In this document: positions 1-9,769 of the stretch, piece by piece
How the letters are laid out: every line of letters starts with the position of its first letter
Numbering within the stretch: position 1 is the first letter of the stretch
Source: Pseudomonas sp. LB-090624
Lineage (GTDB): Bacteria; Pseudomonadota; Gammaproteobacteria; Pseudomonadales; Pseudomonadaceae
Reading direction: 5' to 3'
Length of the DNA stretch: 64,000 bases
Assembly: GCF_003205205.1 (NCBI RefSeq)
Contig: NZ_QJRL01000004.1
Span: forward strand, 1-64,000
Translations under genes and position numbers: made by a program
The notes under the pieces: model-generated
Database searches by the model: none
What the model saw: only the letters and a program-made list of their open reading frames with translations
What the model was told of the DNA's origin: nothing

Positions 1-26
1 CCCCAGGCGAACACCCCGCCCAAACA

Positions 27-1502
<1,476 letters not shown>

Positions 1503-1671
1503 GCAATAGCAACTTCCCTAGTCATATCGGCGCCCTGCAGGGGCGTGCTCGACATCATTCCGACTGAATGGTCAGTGTTCGGACGTCTGAAATTCGAAAA
1601 CAGCCACTAGTAAAGTCAAAAAACACCGATCAGTCAAATTAATGGCGCACGGCTTTTTGCAACATCGGTGG

Positions 1672-1968
1672 TCAGGTGAACAAATGGTATACCTTTGCCG
1701 CGTTCTTCGCCTGACGGATTTTCGTCATTTCATTGACCAAGGATTGACGCTCGCCACTTGCAACCTCGATTAGTTGACGGTAAACGCGCAGCAACTCCTC
1801 GAGACTGGCACTCACGTCCGCCTCATTTCCTCTGGCTTCGGACACCATATCACCGATGCGCAAACGGCATTCCAGGTCCAACTCCCCCACTGCCTCCCAG
1901 TCGCGGTCAGCCAACGCAGCCAACAGCATGTCGCGGGTCTGTTCGATTCGGGCGATTACTTCACTCAT
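1672..1968 (-). CDS. fliT: FliT, flagellar export chaperone
   Basis: Small acidic, helical protein (98 aa) directly after fliS. FliT proteins chaperone the cap protein FliD for type III export, and in enterics they also feed back on the flagellar master regulator. Identification rests mostly on position (fliD-fliS-fliT), size and the long amphipathic helix pattern, because FliT sequences diverge strongly. The ORF is open further upstream, but the ATG at 1968 has an AAGGAG box 8 nt before it and leaves only 14 nt after the fliS stop, so this start is preferred. Probably co-transcribed with fliS. Confidence 0.75.
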   Translation of the reverse strand: MSEVIARIEQTRDMLLAALADRDWEAVGELDLECRLRIGDMVSEARGNEADVSASLEELLRVYRQLIEVASGERQSLVNEMTKIRQAKNAAKVYHLFT

Positions 1969-1982
1969 GTCATGCTCCTTTA

Positions 1983-2378
1983 TCAGGAAGCCGACGACTG
2001 GTCGCCGATTGCGTCCCAACCTTCCTTCACAGTGATCAGAAGGCGCGCGACCTCGTCGATGATGGTCGGATCGCCTTTGAGATTGGCTTCGGTCAGGCGG
2101 CGACTCATGTAGATATACAGGCTATCCAGCTCAGCCAGGTTGTCACCATGGTTTTCCAGGTCCAGACCTTCACGTAGCCCACCGATGATGTCGATGGCCT
2201 TACCGAGCAGAATACCCCGCTGCGCGATGTCATTGCGCGCGATGGCACCCTTAGCCTGGGCCATACGATCAAGGCCGCCCTGCATAAGCATCTGTACCAG
2301 GCGGTGCGGACTGGCTTCGGACGTCTGCGCCACGCCGTTGACTTTCTGGTATTGCCGAAGGGCCAACATCGGGTTCAT
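1983..2378 (-). CDS. fliS: FliS, flagellin export chaperone
   Basis: Cytoplasmic chaperone that binds the C-terminal D0 helix of FliC, prevents premature polymerisation and hands flagellin to the export gate. The 131 aa product starts MNPMLALRQYQKV and has the SPHRLVQMLMQGGLDRM helix typical of the family, with normal length. A GAGG ribosome-binding site precedes the ATG. A strong terminator-like hairpin separates it from fliD upstream, so fliS and fliT may be expressed partly by read-through or from their own promoter. Confidence 0.92.
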   Translation of the reverse strand: MNPMLALRQYQKVNGVAQTSEASPHRLVQMLMQGGLDRMAQAKGAIARNDIAQRGILLGKAIDIIGGLREGLDLENHGDNLAELDSLYIYMSRRLTEANLKGDPTIIDEVARLLITVKEGWDAIGDQSSAS

Positions 2379-2455
2379 GGATCTACCTCGTGCAGCGAAA
2401 AAGGTTGCTTGTACCTGTGTATCGCCTGAGCGTCAAAAAACTTTAGTGCCAACGC

Positions 2456-2489
2456 AAAAAGCCCGGTGCGACACTGGTCGCTGCCGGGC
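2456..2489 (-). terminator. Rho-independent terminator after fliD
   Basis: GCCCGG pairs with CCGGGC, with a second inner stem GCGAC/GTCGC, followed on the minus strand by a run of five T. The other side carries four A, so it could also act weakly on the plus strand. It lies between the fliD stop and the fliS start. Confidence 0.75.
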
Positions 2490-2515
2490 TTTTGCAGGGC
2501 AAAAGGCGAGAACGG

Positions 2516-3928
2516 TCAGGAGTTCTTGGCCTGAGCGTTGATAGCGTCGAAAACCGATTTGATCTGGTCGGCCTGGGCGTTCAGCTTGGCCACCGCAGTG
2601 TCCATCGCCACCCACTTCTTGGTCAGCGACTCGGTCAAAGCCTCGGTGCGACGATCCAACGCGGTCTGCTGGTCTGCCAGGTTCTTCGCCACCTTGTCCA
2701 GGTTGCTTTTGCGCGTCGCCAGGCTGCCGTCCGTGGAGTTGTACGGATCGATGGCCTTGTTCATACGCTCGATGAGCCCATTGGAGCCGGTGAACAACTC
2801 CTGAACCTCGGAGCCCAGCTTCTTGTCGTTCATCGCCGCGGTGAACTTGGTCGAGTTGAATTCGAGGGTGCCATCTTTCGTGGTGTTGATGCCCAACTGG
2901 CTCAGGGTCGTCAACTGGTCACCCGCCCCCACCTCGGACAGCACCTTGCGAATATCGTTGACCAGCGAACGGGTGGTCGGGTCGTTGCTCAAGGGGCCGA
3001 GCGACAGGTTGTCATCCTCGTCACGTGTGGACGTTGTCAGCGCCGTGATGGTTTTCTGCAACGTGTTGTAGGCATCGACGAACGACTGAATCGATTTCTT
3101 CAGGCCATCATTGTCCTGCGACACCGAGACGTTGGTGGGCACACCGTCGGCGCCCGACCTGGCGCTGACGCCGGTCAACTCCAGCGTGATGCCACTGATG
3201 GCGTCGGTAATGGTGTTCTTCTTGTTGGTGACCACCAGGCCGTCGATAGTCAGCTCGGCATCCTGCGCCTTGGCGGTGATGAACCCGGCGCCGGTATCCG
3301 ACATCTGCTCAGTACCGTCGATCTCAAGCTCAGGGACACCACTGACCATCAGGTCGGTCTGGGCACCGGTGGTGGTGGAGCTGAACACCAGCCGCGCACC
3401 GTCCTTGCCGTTCACGATGTTGGCGGAGATACCCTGGACGGCCAACTCTTTGTTGATCTGGTCGCGCACGGACTGCAACGAGGCGCCATCTTCAACTTCG
3501 AGCTCATAGGTATTGCCATTCTGCTCAATGGTCAGCGTACCCCCCGTCACCGTGGCAGCCGCACCGCCAGCAATGGGGGCACTGGCCACTTTAGAGCCGG
3601 TCGCCAGCTGATTGACCACAATGTCATAGCTGCCGGCCACCGCGGTGTTGCCAGCCGTCACCTTGACCACCGACTCATTGGCCGACTTGGCGGCATACGC
3701 ATTGAAAGCGGGGCTGGTGGAGCTGTTCAGCTTTGCCATGGCGTCCTGAAACGCCGTCAGGGCACTGCGAAGCGAGCCCACACCGGAAATCATCGCGGTA
3801 TTGTTGCTGGTCTGCCGAGTGATCTGCGCCTTCTTGGCCGCCGTGTCGGCATTGACCAGCGCCGCGACCATATCGGTGATGTTCAGACCAGTACCTTGAC
3901 CGATACTGGAAACCAGGGTGCTCGCCAT
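2516..3928 (-). CDS. fliD: FliD, flagellar filament cap protein
   Basis: Filament cap (HAP2) that sits at the flagellum tip and guides flagellin insertion; in Pseudomonas it is also an adhesin. The 470 aa match the usual Pseudomonas length. The N-terminal helix region starts MASTLVSSIGQGTGL and the C-terminal coiled-coil half contains ALTESLTKKW and ends KSVFDAINAQAKNS, both typical of FliD. The middle (about 90-330) is the variable domain exposed at the tip. It lies downstream of fliC and flaG in the conserved order fliC-flaG-fliD-fliS-fliT. Confidence 0.95.
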   Translation of the reverse strand: MASTLVSSIGQGTGLNITDMVAALVNADTAAKKAQITRQTSNNTAMISGVGSLRSALTAFQDAMAKLNSSTSPAFNAYAAKSANESVVKVTAGNTAVAGSYDIVVNQLATGSKVASAPIAGGAAATVTGGTLTIEQNGNTYELEVEDGASLQSVRDQINKELAVQGISANIVNGKDGARLVFSSTTTGAQTDLMVSGVPELEIDGTEQMSDTGAGFITAKAQDAELTIDGLVVTNKKNTITDAISGITLELTGVSARSGADGVPTNVSVSQDNDGLKKSIQSFVDAYNTLQKTITALTTSTRDEDDNLSLGPLSNDPTTRSLVNDIRKVLSEVGAGDQLTTLSQLGINTTKDGTLEFNSTKFTAAMNDKKLGSEVQELFTGSNGLIERMNKAIDPYNSTDGSLATRKSNLDKVAKNLADQQTALDRRTEALTESLTKKWVAMDTAVAKLNAQADQIKSVFDAINAQAKNS

Positions 3929-4009
3929 ACAGTTATCCCTCTTTGTTGACCGTCAGAACCTGCTCCTGCAAGCCCGACGTGATTCCTGCCTTAGCATATT
4001 CTCCGCCGA

Positions 4010-4387
4010 TCAAACCTTGGCGTCGAACAAAATACTGTTTACATCGCTCAGGTTATGCGCAATCCGCAAGGCCTCTTCAGAAGGCAATTGGCGGATCAGC
4101 TCGCCGGTTTCACTGGCGATGACCTTGACTACGATCTTTCCGGATTCTTCGTCCGTGGAGAATTCCAGATTGCGTCGGGTGGAGCTGAGAAACTTTTCGA
4201 TTTCCGAAACCGCGCTTTTCACCTTTTCGGCATCATTGCTGTGCTCGGCAGCACTGATGGCATTGGGTACCAGCGTGTCACTGCCGCTACGCGAAGCTTC
4301 CTCGGCGCGGGCAACCGGTTTTTCGCCAGCCTGTTCGGCGGGGCGGGATGCCGGGTAGGACAGATTCAGCTTGACGCTCATGTCCAT
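4010..4387 (-). CDS. flaG: FlaG family protein
   Basis: FlaG is a small protein always found between fliC and fliD in polar flagellates, where it affects filament length. The product is 125 aa. Its N-terminal part is Ala/Ser/Glu-rich and probably disordered, and its C-terminal half holds the conserved FlaG core (about 65-125) with FSTDEESGKIVVKVI and GELIRQLPSEEALRI. The ATG at 4387 is chosen because GAGGT lies 7 nt upstream; a GTG at 4396 and an ATG at 4381 are alternatives. It is downstream of a fliC terminator, so its level should be much lower than that of flagellin. Confidence 0.9.
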   Translation of the reverse strand: MDMSVKLNLSYPASRPAEQAGEKPVARAEEASRSGSDTLVPNAISAAEHSNDAEKVKSAVSEIEKFLSSTRRNLEFSTDEESGKIVVKVIASETGELIRQLPSEEALRIAHNLSDVNSILFDAKV

Positions 4388-4405
4388 GTCTACCACCTCA
4401 TAACG

Positions 4406-4443
4406 AAAAGGCGGGGAAGCGCCTTAGAATGCACTCCCCCGCC
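4406..4443 (-). terminator. Rho-independent terminator of fliC
   Basis: Seven-pair stem GGCGGGG/CCCCGCC with a 20 nt loop, followed on the minus strand by TTTTCGTT. It begins 15 nt after the fliC stop. It would keep abundant flagellin mRNA from running fully into flaG-fliD. Confidence 0.75.
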
Positions 4444-4458
4444 GATCACCATCAGCGA

Positions 4459-5310
4459 TTACTGAAGCAGCTTCAGTACGGCGGATGGCAGTTGGTTGGC
4501 CTGGGCCAGAATCGAAGTGGAAGCTTGCTGCAGGGTCTGCTGCTTGGTCAGCTGGGCAGTTTCGGCGGCGAAGTCAGTGTCCTGTACACGGCCACGGGCG
4601 GCTTCGGCGTTTTCGTTGATGTTCTGCAGGTTGTTGATGGTGCTGGTCAGACGGTTCTGCACGGCACCCAGGTCGGCACGGGTGCTGTTGATCGCGTTCA
4701 GCGCGTCATCGATAGCGCTCAGGGCGGCGGTGAAGGTCGCTTCGGCAGCAGCGCTGTCAGCACCGGTGATGCTCTGGCCACTCAGGCCGCTCAGCGCGCC
4801 AGTGGTGTTCATGGCATCGCTCAGGCTGATGGTGATCTGGTTGTCGCTGCCGGTGTTGGAGCCAACCTGGAAGGTCATGTCGCTGGCAGTGCCGTCCAGC
4901 AGGTTCTTGCCGTTCAGCTGGGTCGAACCGGCGATACGGTCGATCTCTTTGAGCATCGACTGGAATTCTTTATCCAGTGCATCGCGGTCGGCTTCGCTGT
5001 TGTTGTCGTTTCGCGACTGAACAGCCAGTTCACGCATACGCTGCAGGATGTTGGTCTGCTCTTGCATCGCGCCTTCAGCAGTCTGGGCGATGGAGATGGC
5101 GTCGTTGGCGTTTTTGATCGCCATGGTCTGGCCACGGATCTGCGAAGTCATGCGAGTAGCGATCTGCAGGCCGGCAGCGTCGTCTTTGGCGCTGTTGATT
5201 TTCAGGCCGGAGGACAGACGGGTCATCGAGGTGCCCAGTGCATCGGAAGCCCGGTTCAGGTTCTTCTGAACGCCCAGGGAGGTGGTGTTGGTGTTTACAG
5301 TCAAAGCCAT
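4459..5310 (-). CDS. fliC: FliC, flagellin
   Basis: Filament subunit. It is only 283 aa: conserved N-terminal D0/D1 helices (about 1-145) and C-terminal D1/D0 helices (about 195-283) are joined by a very short variable part, so the outer D2/D3 domains are nearly absent. The TLR5 contact region is present (LQRMRELAVQS near residue 90). Residues 30-51 correspond to the plant-recognised flg22 epitope with a few substitutions. The C-terminus ends in the family-typical SVLKLL-like helix (AVLKLLQ). A GAGG box precedes the ATG and a sigma-28 promoter lies about 80 nt upstream. The adjoining sugar island makes it a likely glycoprotein, with Ser/Thr in the short centre as candidate acceptor sites (inference). 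Confidence 0.97.
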   Translation of the reverse strand: MALTVNTNTTSLGVQKNLNRASDALGTSMTRLSSGLKINSAKDDAAGLQIATRMTSQIRGQTMAIKNANDAISIAQTAEGAMQEQTNILQRMRELAVQSRNDNNSEADRDALDKEFQSMLKEIDRIAGSTQLNGKNLLDGTASDMTFQVGSNTGSDNQITISLSDAMNTTGALSGLSGQSITGADSAAAEATFTAALSAIDDALNAINSTRADLGAVQNRLTSTINNLQNINENAEAARGRVQDTDFAAETAQLTKQQTLQQASTSILAQANQLPSAVLKLLQ

Positions 5311-5392
5311 GACGAATTCCTCGTTGGATTGGGTACTACGGCTTCCGGCCTTGGCAATTCGCCGGAGGTGGCACAGAGAACCTTCGTAATAG

Positions 5393-5419
5393 TTATCGTC
5401 GTCAGGGCGTCTTGCTTTA
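5393..5419 (-). promoter_or_regulatory. sigma-28 (FliA) promoter of fliC
   Basis: Read on the minus strand, TAAAGCAA, exactly 11 nt, then GACGATAA. The family consensus is TAAAGTTT-N11-GCCGATAA, so spacing is exact and 13 of 16 positions match. A start site near 5386 gives a leader of about 75 nt. Confidence 0.85.
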
Positions 5420-5438
5420 GCGGATTTTCAAAAAAAAT

Positions 5439-5454
5439 TGCTGGCACCGTGCCA
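5439..5454 (-). promoter_or_regulatory. possible sigma-54-like site / perfect palindrome upstream of fliC
   Basis: Minus-strand TGGCACGGTGCCAGCA has the GG-N10-GC spacing and a perfect -24 half (TGGCACG), but its -12 box is CAGC instead of TTGC. The same bases form a perfect palindrome TGGCAC-N-GTGCCA, so a protein operator is an equally good reading. It lies about 20 nt upstream of the sigma-28 -35 box. Confidence 0.3.
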
Positions 5455-5515
5455 GTCCAATGAAATCAAGGAGTTGACGCCAATTTACAGGCGGCACGTT
5501 GTTGCAGGATAGAAA

Positions 5516-5543
5516 GTAAAACGCCGTCAGACGATGACGGCGT
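5516..5543 (-). terminator. Rho-independent terminator of the KAS III-like gene
   Basis: Nine-pair stem ACGCCGTCA/TGACGGCGT with a 5 nt loop, followed on the minus strand by TTTACTTTC. It isolates the sugar island from fliC. Confidence 0.75.
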
Positions 5544-5562
5544 TGTGGAAGGCGACGAATGG

Positions 5563-6498
5563 TCAGTCGCAGCGTTCGATAATGGCCGAGCCCCATGAGA
5601 GGCCCACCCCGAAGCCACTCAGCGCCACGCGCTTGCAGCCGGAGCCAAGCACGTGCTTTTCCAACAACAGCGGTATGCTTGACGACACGGTATTGCCCGT
5701 CTCGACCATATCCTTGACGAACTTCTGCTTGTGCTCGCCTTCGTCGAAGCGCGACGAAACGGCATCCACGATCGCCGCGCTGCCCTGATGCAGGCAGTAC
5801 AGGTCGATGTCGTCGGCCTGGAGTGCGCTGGCTTCAAGCAGCTGATGCAAGTGCGCAGGCACCTTGACCAAGGCAAAGTTATAGACCTGGCGACCATTCA
5901 TGAAGAACTTGCCATCGGTGGTACGCAAGTGCTCCGCACCCGCGCCATCACTGCCGAACAACGACTTGCCCAATTGCCAGGCAGCGTCTTCGCCCATCCA
6001 GGTGGCGGTAGCGGCGTCACCAAACAGCATGGTGGTATTGCGATCTTCCGGGTCGACAATCTTCGAGTAAGGGTCGGCAGTGATCAGCAGGCCGTTTTTG
6101 AGGCCCGCGGCCTCCATGAAACCCTTCATGGCATACAAGCCGTAGACATAGCCCGAGCAGCCCAGTGAAATATCAAAGGCCGCAACGGCGGTCGAAAGCC
6201 CAAGCTTGTGCTGAACAATCGCCGCGGTATGCGGCAACCCTTCGGCATCGCCGTTCTGGGTGACCACTATCACTGCATCAATGGCAGCTGGATTCAGCGA
6301 CGGATTGGCGGCAAACAATGCATTGGCTGCCTCGACGCAAAGATCGGATGTTTCCTGGTTGGCATCCTTGCGCGGCAAGAAGGTCGAACCGATCTTGCCG
6401 AAAATGAACTCTTGATCCTTGCCGAATTTCGCACCTTGGGCGTAGTTGTCTACACCCTTCAAAGGTACGTAACTGGCGATGCTTTTAATGCCAATCAT
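5563..6498 (-). CDS. 3-oxoacyl-ACP synthase III-like protein of the flagellin glycosylation locus
   Basis: Thiolase-fold condensing enzyme of the FabH (KAS III) family, 311 aa. The catalytic triad is present: Cys114 in DISLGCSGYVYGL, His237 in LHQGS (housekeeping FabH has HQAN), and Asn269 in ETGNTVSSS. Its place directly upstream of fliC, as the last gene of a glycosylation island, recalls orf3 beside fgt1/fgt2 in P. syringae. There it belongs to the flagellin-glycan locus, whose viosamine sugar carries an acyl group. The likely role is making or transferring an acyl chain onto the flagellar sugar, not bulk fatty-acid synthesis (inference). A GGGAAG box precedes the ATG, and it has its own terminator and a candidate sigma-70 promoter. 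Confidence 0.85.
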   Translation of the reverse strand: MIGIKSIASYVPLKGVDNYAQGAKFGKDQEFIFGKIGSTFLPRKDANQETSDLCVEAANALFAANPSLNPAAIDAVIVVTQNGDAEGLPHTAAIVQHKLGLSTAVAAFDISLGCSGYVYGLYAMKGFMEAAGLKNGLLITADPYSKIVDPEDRNTTMLFGDAATATWMGEDAAWQLGKSLFGSDGAGAEHLRTTDGKFFMNGRQVYNFALVKVPAHLHQLLEASALQADDIDLYCLHQGSAAIVDAVSSRFDEGEHKQKFVKDMVETGNTVSSSIPLLLEKHVLGSGCKRVALSGFGVGLSWGSAIIERCD

Positions 6499-6589
6499 TG
6501 TGGCTTCCCGGTTGACATGGCGGAGAGTGCGGGACCGGGCCTGAAACTGGCCTCGTCAGGCCATCGACGTAGCTGCCCGCTGACTTGAT

Positions 6590-6618
6590 AGATTAAAGAT
6601 GCACGTTTCGACTGCCAA
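6590..6618 (-). promoter_or_regulatory. candidate sigma-70 promoter of the KAS III-like gene
   Basis: Minus-strand TTGGCA, 17 nt, TAATCT: four of six consensus bases in each box with ideal spacing. The predicted start near 6583 leaves a leader of about 85 nt. Confidence 0.4.
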
Positions 6619-6712
6619 GTCACGGTTATACGACCAAAGCTGCAAATGCCGCAATGCCGGGGCCGCTTTTGCATGGTTTTCACGCAGCCCGAGAGCCTCA
6701 TCCCCCCTAAGG

Positions 6713-7615
6713 TCACACGCCTCCAGGTACCTTTTTCACAACCGCCTGAAGCAGGTGCCCTGCCGAACCCAGCTTGGGATTACTGGCATAGGCGGTCGAC
6801 TGAATATCCAGGACGGTGAAACCGGCAAGCGTGAACAGATGGGTAAGCGCTGCCACCGAAAAGAAGTTGATATGCTCGTGCCAATGCCGCTTTTGCTCGG
6901 CCGAAACCTGCTCGTTGCCAACCATCAACGCCTCGTGGGGTAACTCCACGTACAGCAACGTATCGTCGTGCATGCAGGCGCTTATCTGCGCAAGTGTGTC
7001 CGTTGGATAAGGAACGTGCTCAAGCACATGCCGGCACACGATCAAGTCGTAGGTACGGCCTCGCACCTCGTCCTGGGTCACGCTGCTGGTACCGGGCACG
7101 GTGGGCTTTTTGTCGATATCGTAGATATCGGTCGAGTAGCCCTGCCCTTTGAACGGTGTATTGGAGCCGTCGCCCCCACCCCAGTCCAGGACCTGTGTGG
7201 GGGCAATATGCCGAAGAATGTATGAACGGGTCAGGCCAAGCAGTTCGCTGGGCGCGCTCAGCGCTTTGTTGCGCTCCCTGAAGCCTGGCTCATAGTGTTC
7301 TCGCAAATCTTCATAAGCCTTGCCGTAGTAACCCTCATAGAGGCGCTGCATCTCGCGGTCCGAAAACCGGATATCCAGAAACAGGAACTCACACCGCGCG
7401 CAGTGAAGGGTATTGCACACGCAGTAGGCCGTTCCCTGAGAGATACTGTTCAACCCCCAACTGGCGTCGATGACTGCAGGCGCCCAGCCAAGGGCTCGAT
7501 GCGACACGAAAGGCATCAGCACCGCAGGAGACCGCGACAACTGCGCCGACCCACAGCAAACGCACTGGGTAGCAACGCGTTCGCGGGCACCGGCGGGAAA
7601 CACATCGTTGATCAT
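6713..7615 (-). CDS. class I SAM-dependent methyltransferase with N-terminal zinc-binding cysteines
   Basis: 300 aa. The N-terminus has a cysteine cluster (CVCC at 18-21 and a second group CVCNTLHCARC near 65-75), as in sugar C-methyltransferases of the TylC3/NovU type that bind zinc. The Rossmann core follows, with motif I VLDWGGGDGSN near 165, and then CRHVLEHVPYP and HINFF segments typical of the Methyltransf_23 family. It probably methylates a nucleotide-linked sugar or a glycan made by the upstream genes. An AGGT box sits 8 nt before the ATG. It is separated by 70 nt from the epimerase gene. The exact substrate cannot be read from sequence. Confidence 0.8.
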   Translation of the reverse strand: MINDVFPAGARERVATQCVCCGSAQLSRSPAVLMPFVSHRALGWAPAVIDASWGLNSISQGTAYCVCNTLHCARCEFLFLDIRFSDREMQRLYEGYYGKAYEDLREHYEPGFRERNKALSAPSELLGLTRSYILRHIAPTQVLDWGGGDGSNTPFKGQGYSTDIYDIDKKPTVPGTSSVTQDEVRGRTYDLIVCRHVLEHVPYPTDTLAQISACMHDDTLLYVELPHEALMVGNEQVSAEQKRHWHEHINFFSVAALTHLFTLAGFTVLDIQSTAYASNPKLGSAGHLLQAVVKKVPGGV

Positions 7616-7685
7616 GAAGTCAGACCTAGCACGTCCAGGTAAAAATGGGATTATTGCGCCTCGGCCAGTTCAACCGGGCAGCCCT

Positions 7686-8639
7686 CTAAATCGCCGCGTC
7701 CTTGATCGACTGCTGCAAACCATGACGCAGTTGCAGCCCGAGCTCCAAGCGCGCCTTGTCGATGCACGGCACATACCGGTTGCGGAAACTCCCCACGGCA
7801 GCCTGTGCAGCTGCAATACGCACAGGTTTTTGTGGCGACAGAACGTCACGCACCTGATGAGCGAGCTCAGCGATCGTCACCGCCTCATCCGACCCGACGT
7901 TGTAAGCAGTGCCCGCGCGACCTTGACGCAGCATCACATCCAGCCAGTGCGCCAGGTCTCGCTGGTCCATGTAAGACCGCACAGGCGTTCCATCCCCGCT
8001 GACGCGTATGGCGGGCGATTCAAGGGCGTCGCGAATGAAATTTCCGATCGCGAAGTGCACATCGCGGGGCAGGTCCCTGCCGACGAAGGCGAAACAGCGG
8101 GCGATGACTACCTCCAGGCCAAACTGCTGCTGGTACAAAATGCCCAGATGCTCGGCGCAGCGCTTGGCAACGCTATAGGCATGGGCAGGCTCCAACGGGT
8201 CGGGCAAGCCGTGGTAATCCTCGGGAATCTGCTCCATGCCCTGCGGCTGGGGACCGTACACGCCACCGGAACTGGTCATCAACAAGCGCGGGATACGTTG
8301 CCTGACGGAATAATCCAGCACATGACGGGTGCCATCGACGATCTGGATATAGCGCTGCAATGGCGTGAGCTGCGCGCCGGCAGTCGAATCGGCTGCCGCG
8401 TGCAACACATGCGTGAAGCCAGCTGCTTCAGGAAAGGACGCGGGCTGCAGTATGTCCCCACAGTGCAGACGCAGCCACGCCAAGCCGGAAAACTCAGGAT
8501 GCCGGGTCAGAAACGCCTCGGGCGACCGGCTCAATACCGTTACCGATGGCACCTGCAAACCTGCATCGGCGATTTCCAGCCAGTGGCGCAACAGCGCCTT
8601 GCCAAAAAAGCCGGTACCGCCGGTCAATAGCAGGTTCAT
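7686..8639 (-). CDS. NAD(P)-dependent sugar epimerase/dehydratase (extended SDR)
   Basis: 317 aa from MNLLLTGGTGFFGK. Residues 7-13 are the GxxGxxG cofactor loop. MTSSGGVYG and a YSVAK catalytic Tyr-x3-Lys place it in the extended short-chain dehydrogenase family (GalE/RmlB/RmlD-like). Likely roles are epimerisation, dehydration or keto-reduction of a nucleotide sugar; a final 4-keto reduction is plausible because no other reductase is visible in the island. The ORF is open 36 codons further upstream, but the start at 8639 is fixed by the TGATG overlap with the FkbM gene stop. It is the fourth gene of a translationally coupled cassette. Confidence 0.82.
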   Translation of the reverse strand: MNLLLTGGTGFFGKALLRHWLEIADAGLQVPSVTVLSRSPEAFLTRHPEFSGLAWLRLHCGDILQPASFPEAAGFTHVLHAAADSTAGAQLTPLQRYIQIVDGTRHVLDYSVRQRIPRLLMTSSGGVYGPQPQGMEQIPEDYHGLPDPLEPAHAYSVAKRCAEHLGILYQQQFGLEVVIARCFAFVGRDLPRDVHFAIGNFIRDALESPAIRVSGDGTPVRSYMDQRDLAHWLDVMLRQGRAGTAYNVGSDEAVTIAELAHQVRDVLSPQKPVRIAAAQAAVGSFRNRYVPCIDKARLELGLQLRHGLQQSIKDAAI

Positions 8640-9769
8640 CAGTTCGGCACTGCGTACAAAACCGACTCGAACGTGTTCGGGCAGTGTTGCCGAATATGGA
8701 ACCGGTAATCGGAGCAAAACTCGAACAGCAATTCCGGCAGTTCCCACACATCCTGAGGGTTATGGTACAGCGACACGATCAGTACCGGGCGGCAACGCCG
8801 GATGATCTGTTCAGCACCACGCAACACCTGTGCTTCAGCGCCCTCGACATCCAGTTTGATCAGGTCGACCGGCGCGCTTGGCAGCATCTGATCCAAAGCG
8901 ACGGCAGCAATCGATACGCCCCCACCGTGCTGGCTGATAGAGCAAGCCTCACCCTGGCCAGCGTTGAAAGTGAGAATGCCGTAATGCTCAGCGGCCGCCA
9001 ATGGCAAACAAATTGCGCGGGTATCTTCAGCCCCCACTCGCTGCACCAGCCGAGCGAAGTTTTCAGGGTCAGGCTCAAGCAGAAATGCTCGGCTGCAGGA
9101 AATTTCGGGCCAGGCAATCAACTCTTCGTAGCTGTCCCCGTCGTAGGCACCACAATCCACGTACGTGATATCGCGCCCCTGCAAGGCCGGCAACGTCAAC
9201 GCATTGATATACCGTTCCTCCTGCGACAGGAAGCTGGCGTACTCCAGGTCTAACCCGAGCCGGAATGCACACATCCGATAGAGAAGCTGCTTGCTTTCTT
9301 CATCTGCCAGCTTGTCTGCCACGCGCCCGATACGCTCCATGGCGTCCAGCAGGTAACTACGGCTGCTCAGCCAGAACCGCCAGCCCAAGGCAGAAGCGAA
9401 CTGCTCGTACAACTCCCAGGGCATCAATGGTTTGGCGAAGCCTGCCTCGGCAACGATCGACAACAGCTCATCGTAAGGCGCATCGCGGTTGAAAATACCG
9501 AGTGCAAGTTGCGCCTCGGGGGCCTGGCGGGCCAGCGCCTGCCAGTTCAATACGGGCAACCCTAGGGCCGAGTCGATGCGTGGCGATGTCTCCACAAAGC
9601 CGCCAACAGCAATACCTTGCTGCTGTGCGGCGGCGGCCAGGCTACGACCAAAGTTCCCCGCACCGAAGATCCACAACGGCCGCTTTGTGTCGATGCGCGC
9701 AGGTACGACATCAGCTGCCCGGTCACGCAGAGCAATGAAGTCTTGAAAGCGATCTTTCTTTTCAGCCAT
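8639..9769 (-). CDS. FkbM-family methyltransferase with N-terminal nucleotide-binding domain
   Basis: 376 aa. The first part (about 30-105) contains IFGAGNFGRSL, a GxGxxG Rossmann-like segment found in some fused FkbM proteins. The C-terminal half (about 185-370) is the FkbM (Methyltransf_21) fold, with YVDCGAYDGDSY as SAM motif I, FLLEPDPENFARL, and LIKLDVEGAEAQVLRGA. FkbM enzymes O-methylate sugars and polyketides, so the likely target is a hydroxyl of the flagellar glycan. The start is the ATG at 9769, with AAGGTGG 6 nt upstream and a TGATG overlap with the TPP-enzyme stop. A GTG one codon earlier is also possible. Confidence 0.85.
   Translation of the reverse strand: MAEKKDRFQDFIALRDRAADVVPARIDTKRPLWIFGAGNFGRSLAAAAQQQGIAVGGFVETSPRIDSALGLPVLNWQALARQAPEAQLALGIFNRDAPYDELLSIVAEAGFAKPLMPWELYEQFASALGWRFWLSSRSYLLDAMERIGRVADKLADEESKQLLYRMCAFRLGLDLEYASFLSQEERYINALTLPALQGRDITYVDCGAYDGDSYEELIAWPEISCSRAFLLEPDPENFARLVQRVGAEDTRAICLPLAAAEHYGILTFNAGQGEACSISQHGGGVSIAAVALDQMLPSAPVDLIKLDVEGAEAQVLRGAEQIIRRCRPVLIVSLYHNPQDVWELPELLFEFCSDYRFHIRQHCPNTFESVLYAVPN

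Noticed and set aside
1611..1633. TAAAGTCA ... CCGAT resembling a sigma-28 promoter on the plus strand
   Set aside because: Spacer is 6 nt instead of 11 and no plus-strand gene follows.
2492..3949. 485-aa plus-strand open frame opposite fliD
   Set aside because: Exactly shadows fliD; such long antisense frames arise from GC-rich third positions. The protein is low-complexity His/Arg/Gly with no family resemblance.
6651..6664. GG-N10-GC match upstream of the KAS III-like gene
   Set aside because: The -24 half is CGGCCCC, poor, in GC-rich DNA; the sigma-70 candidate nearby is better.
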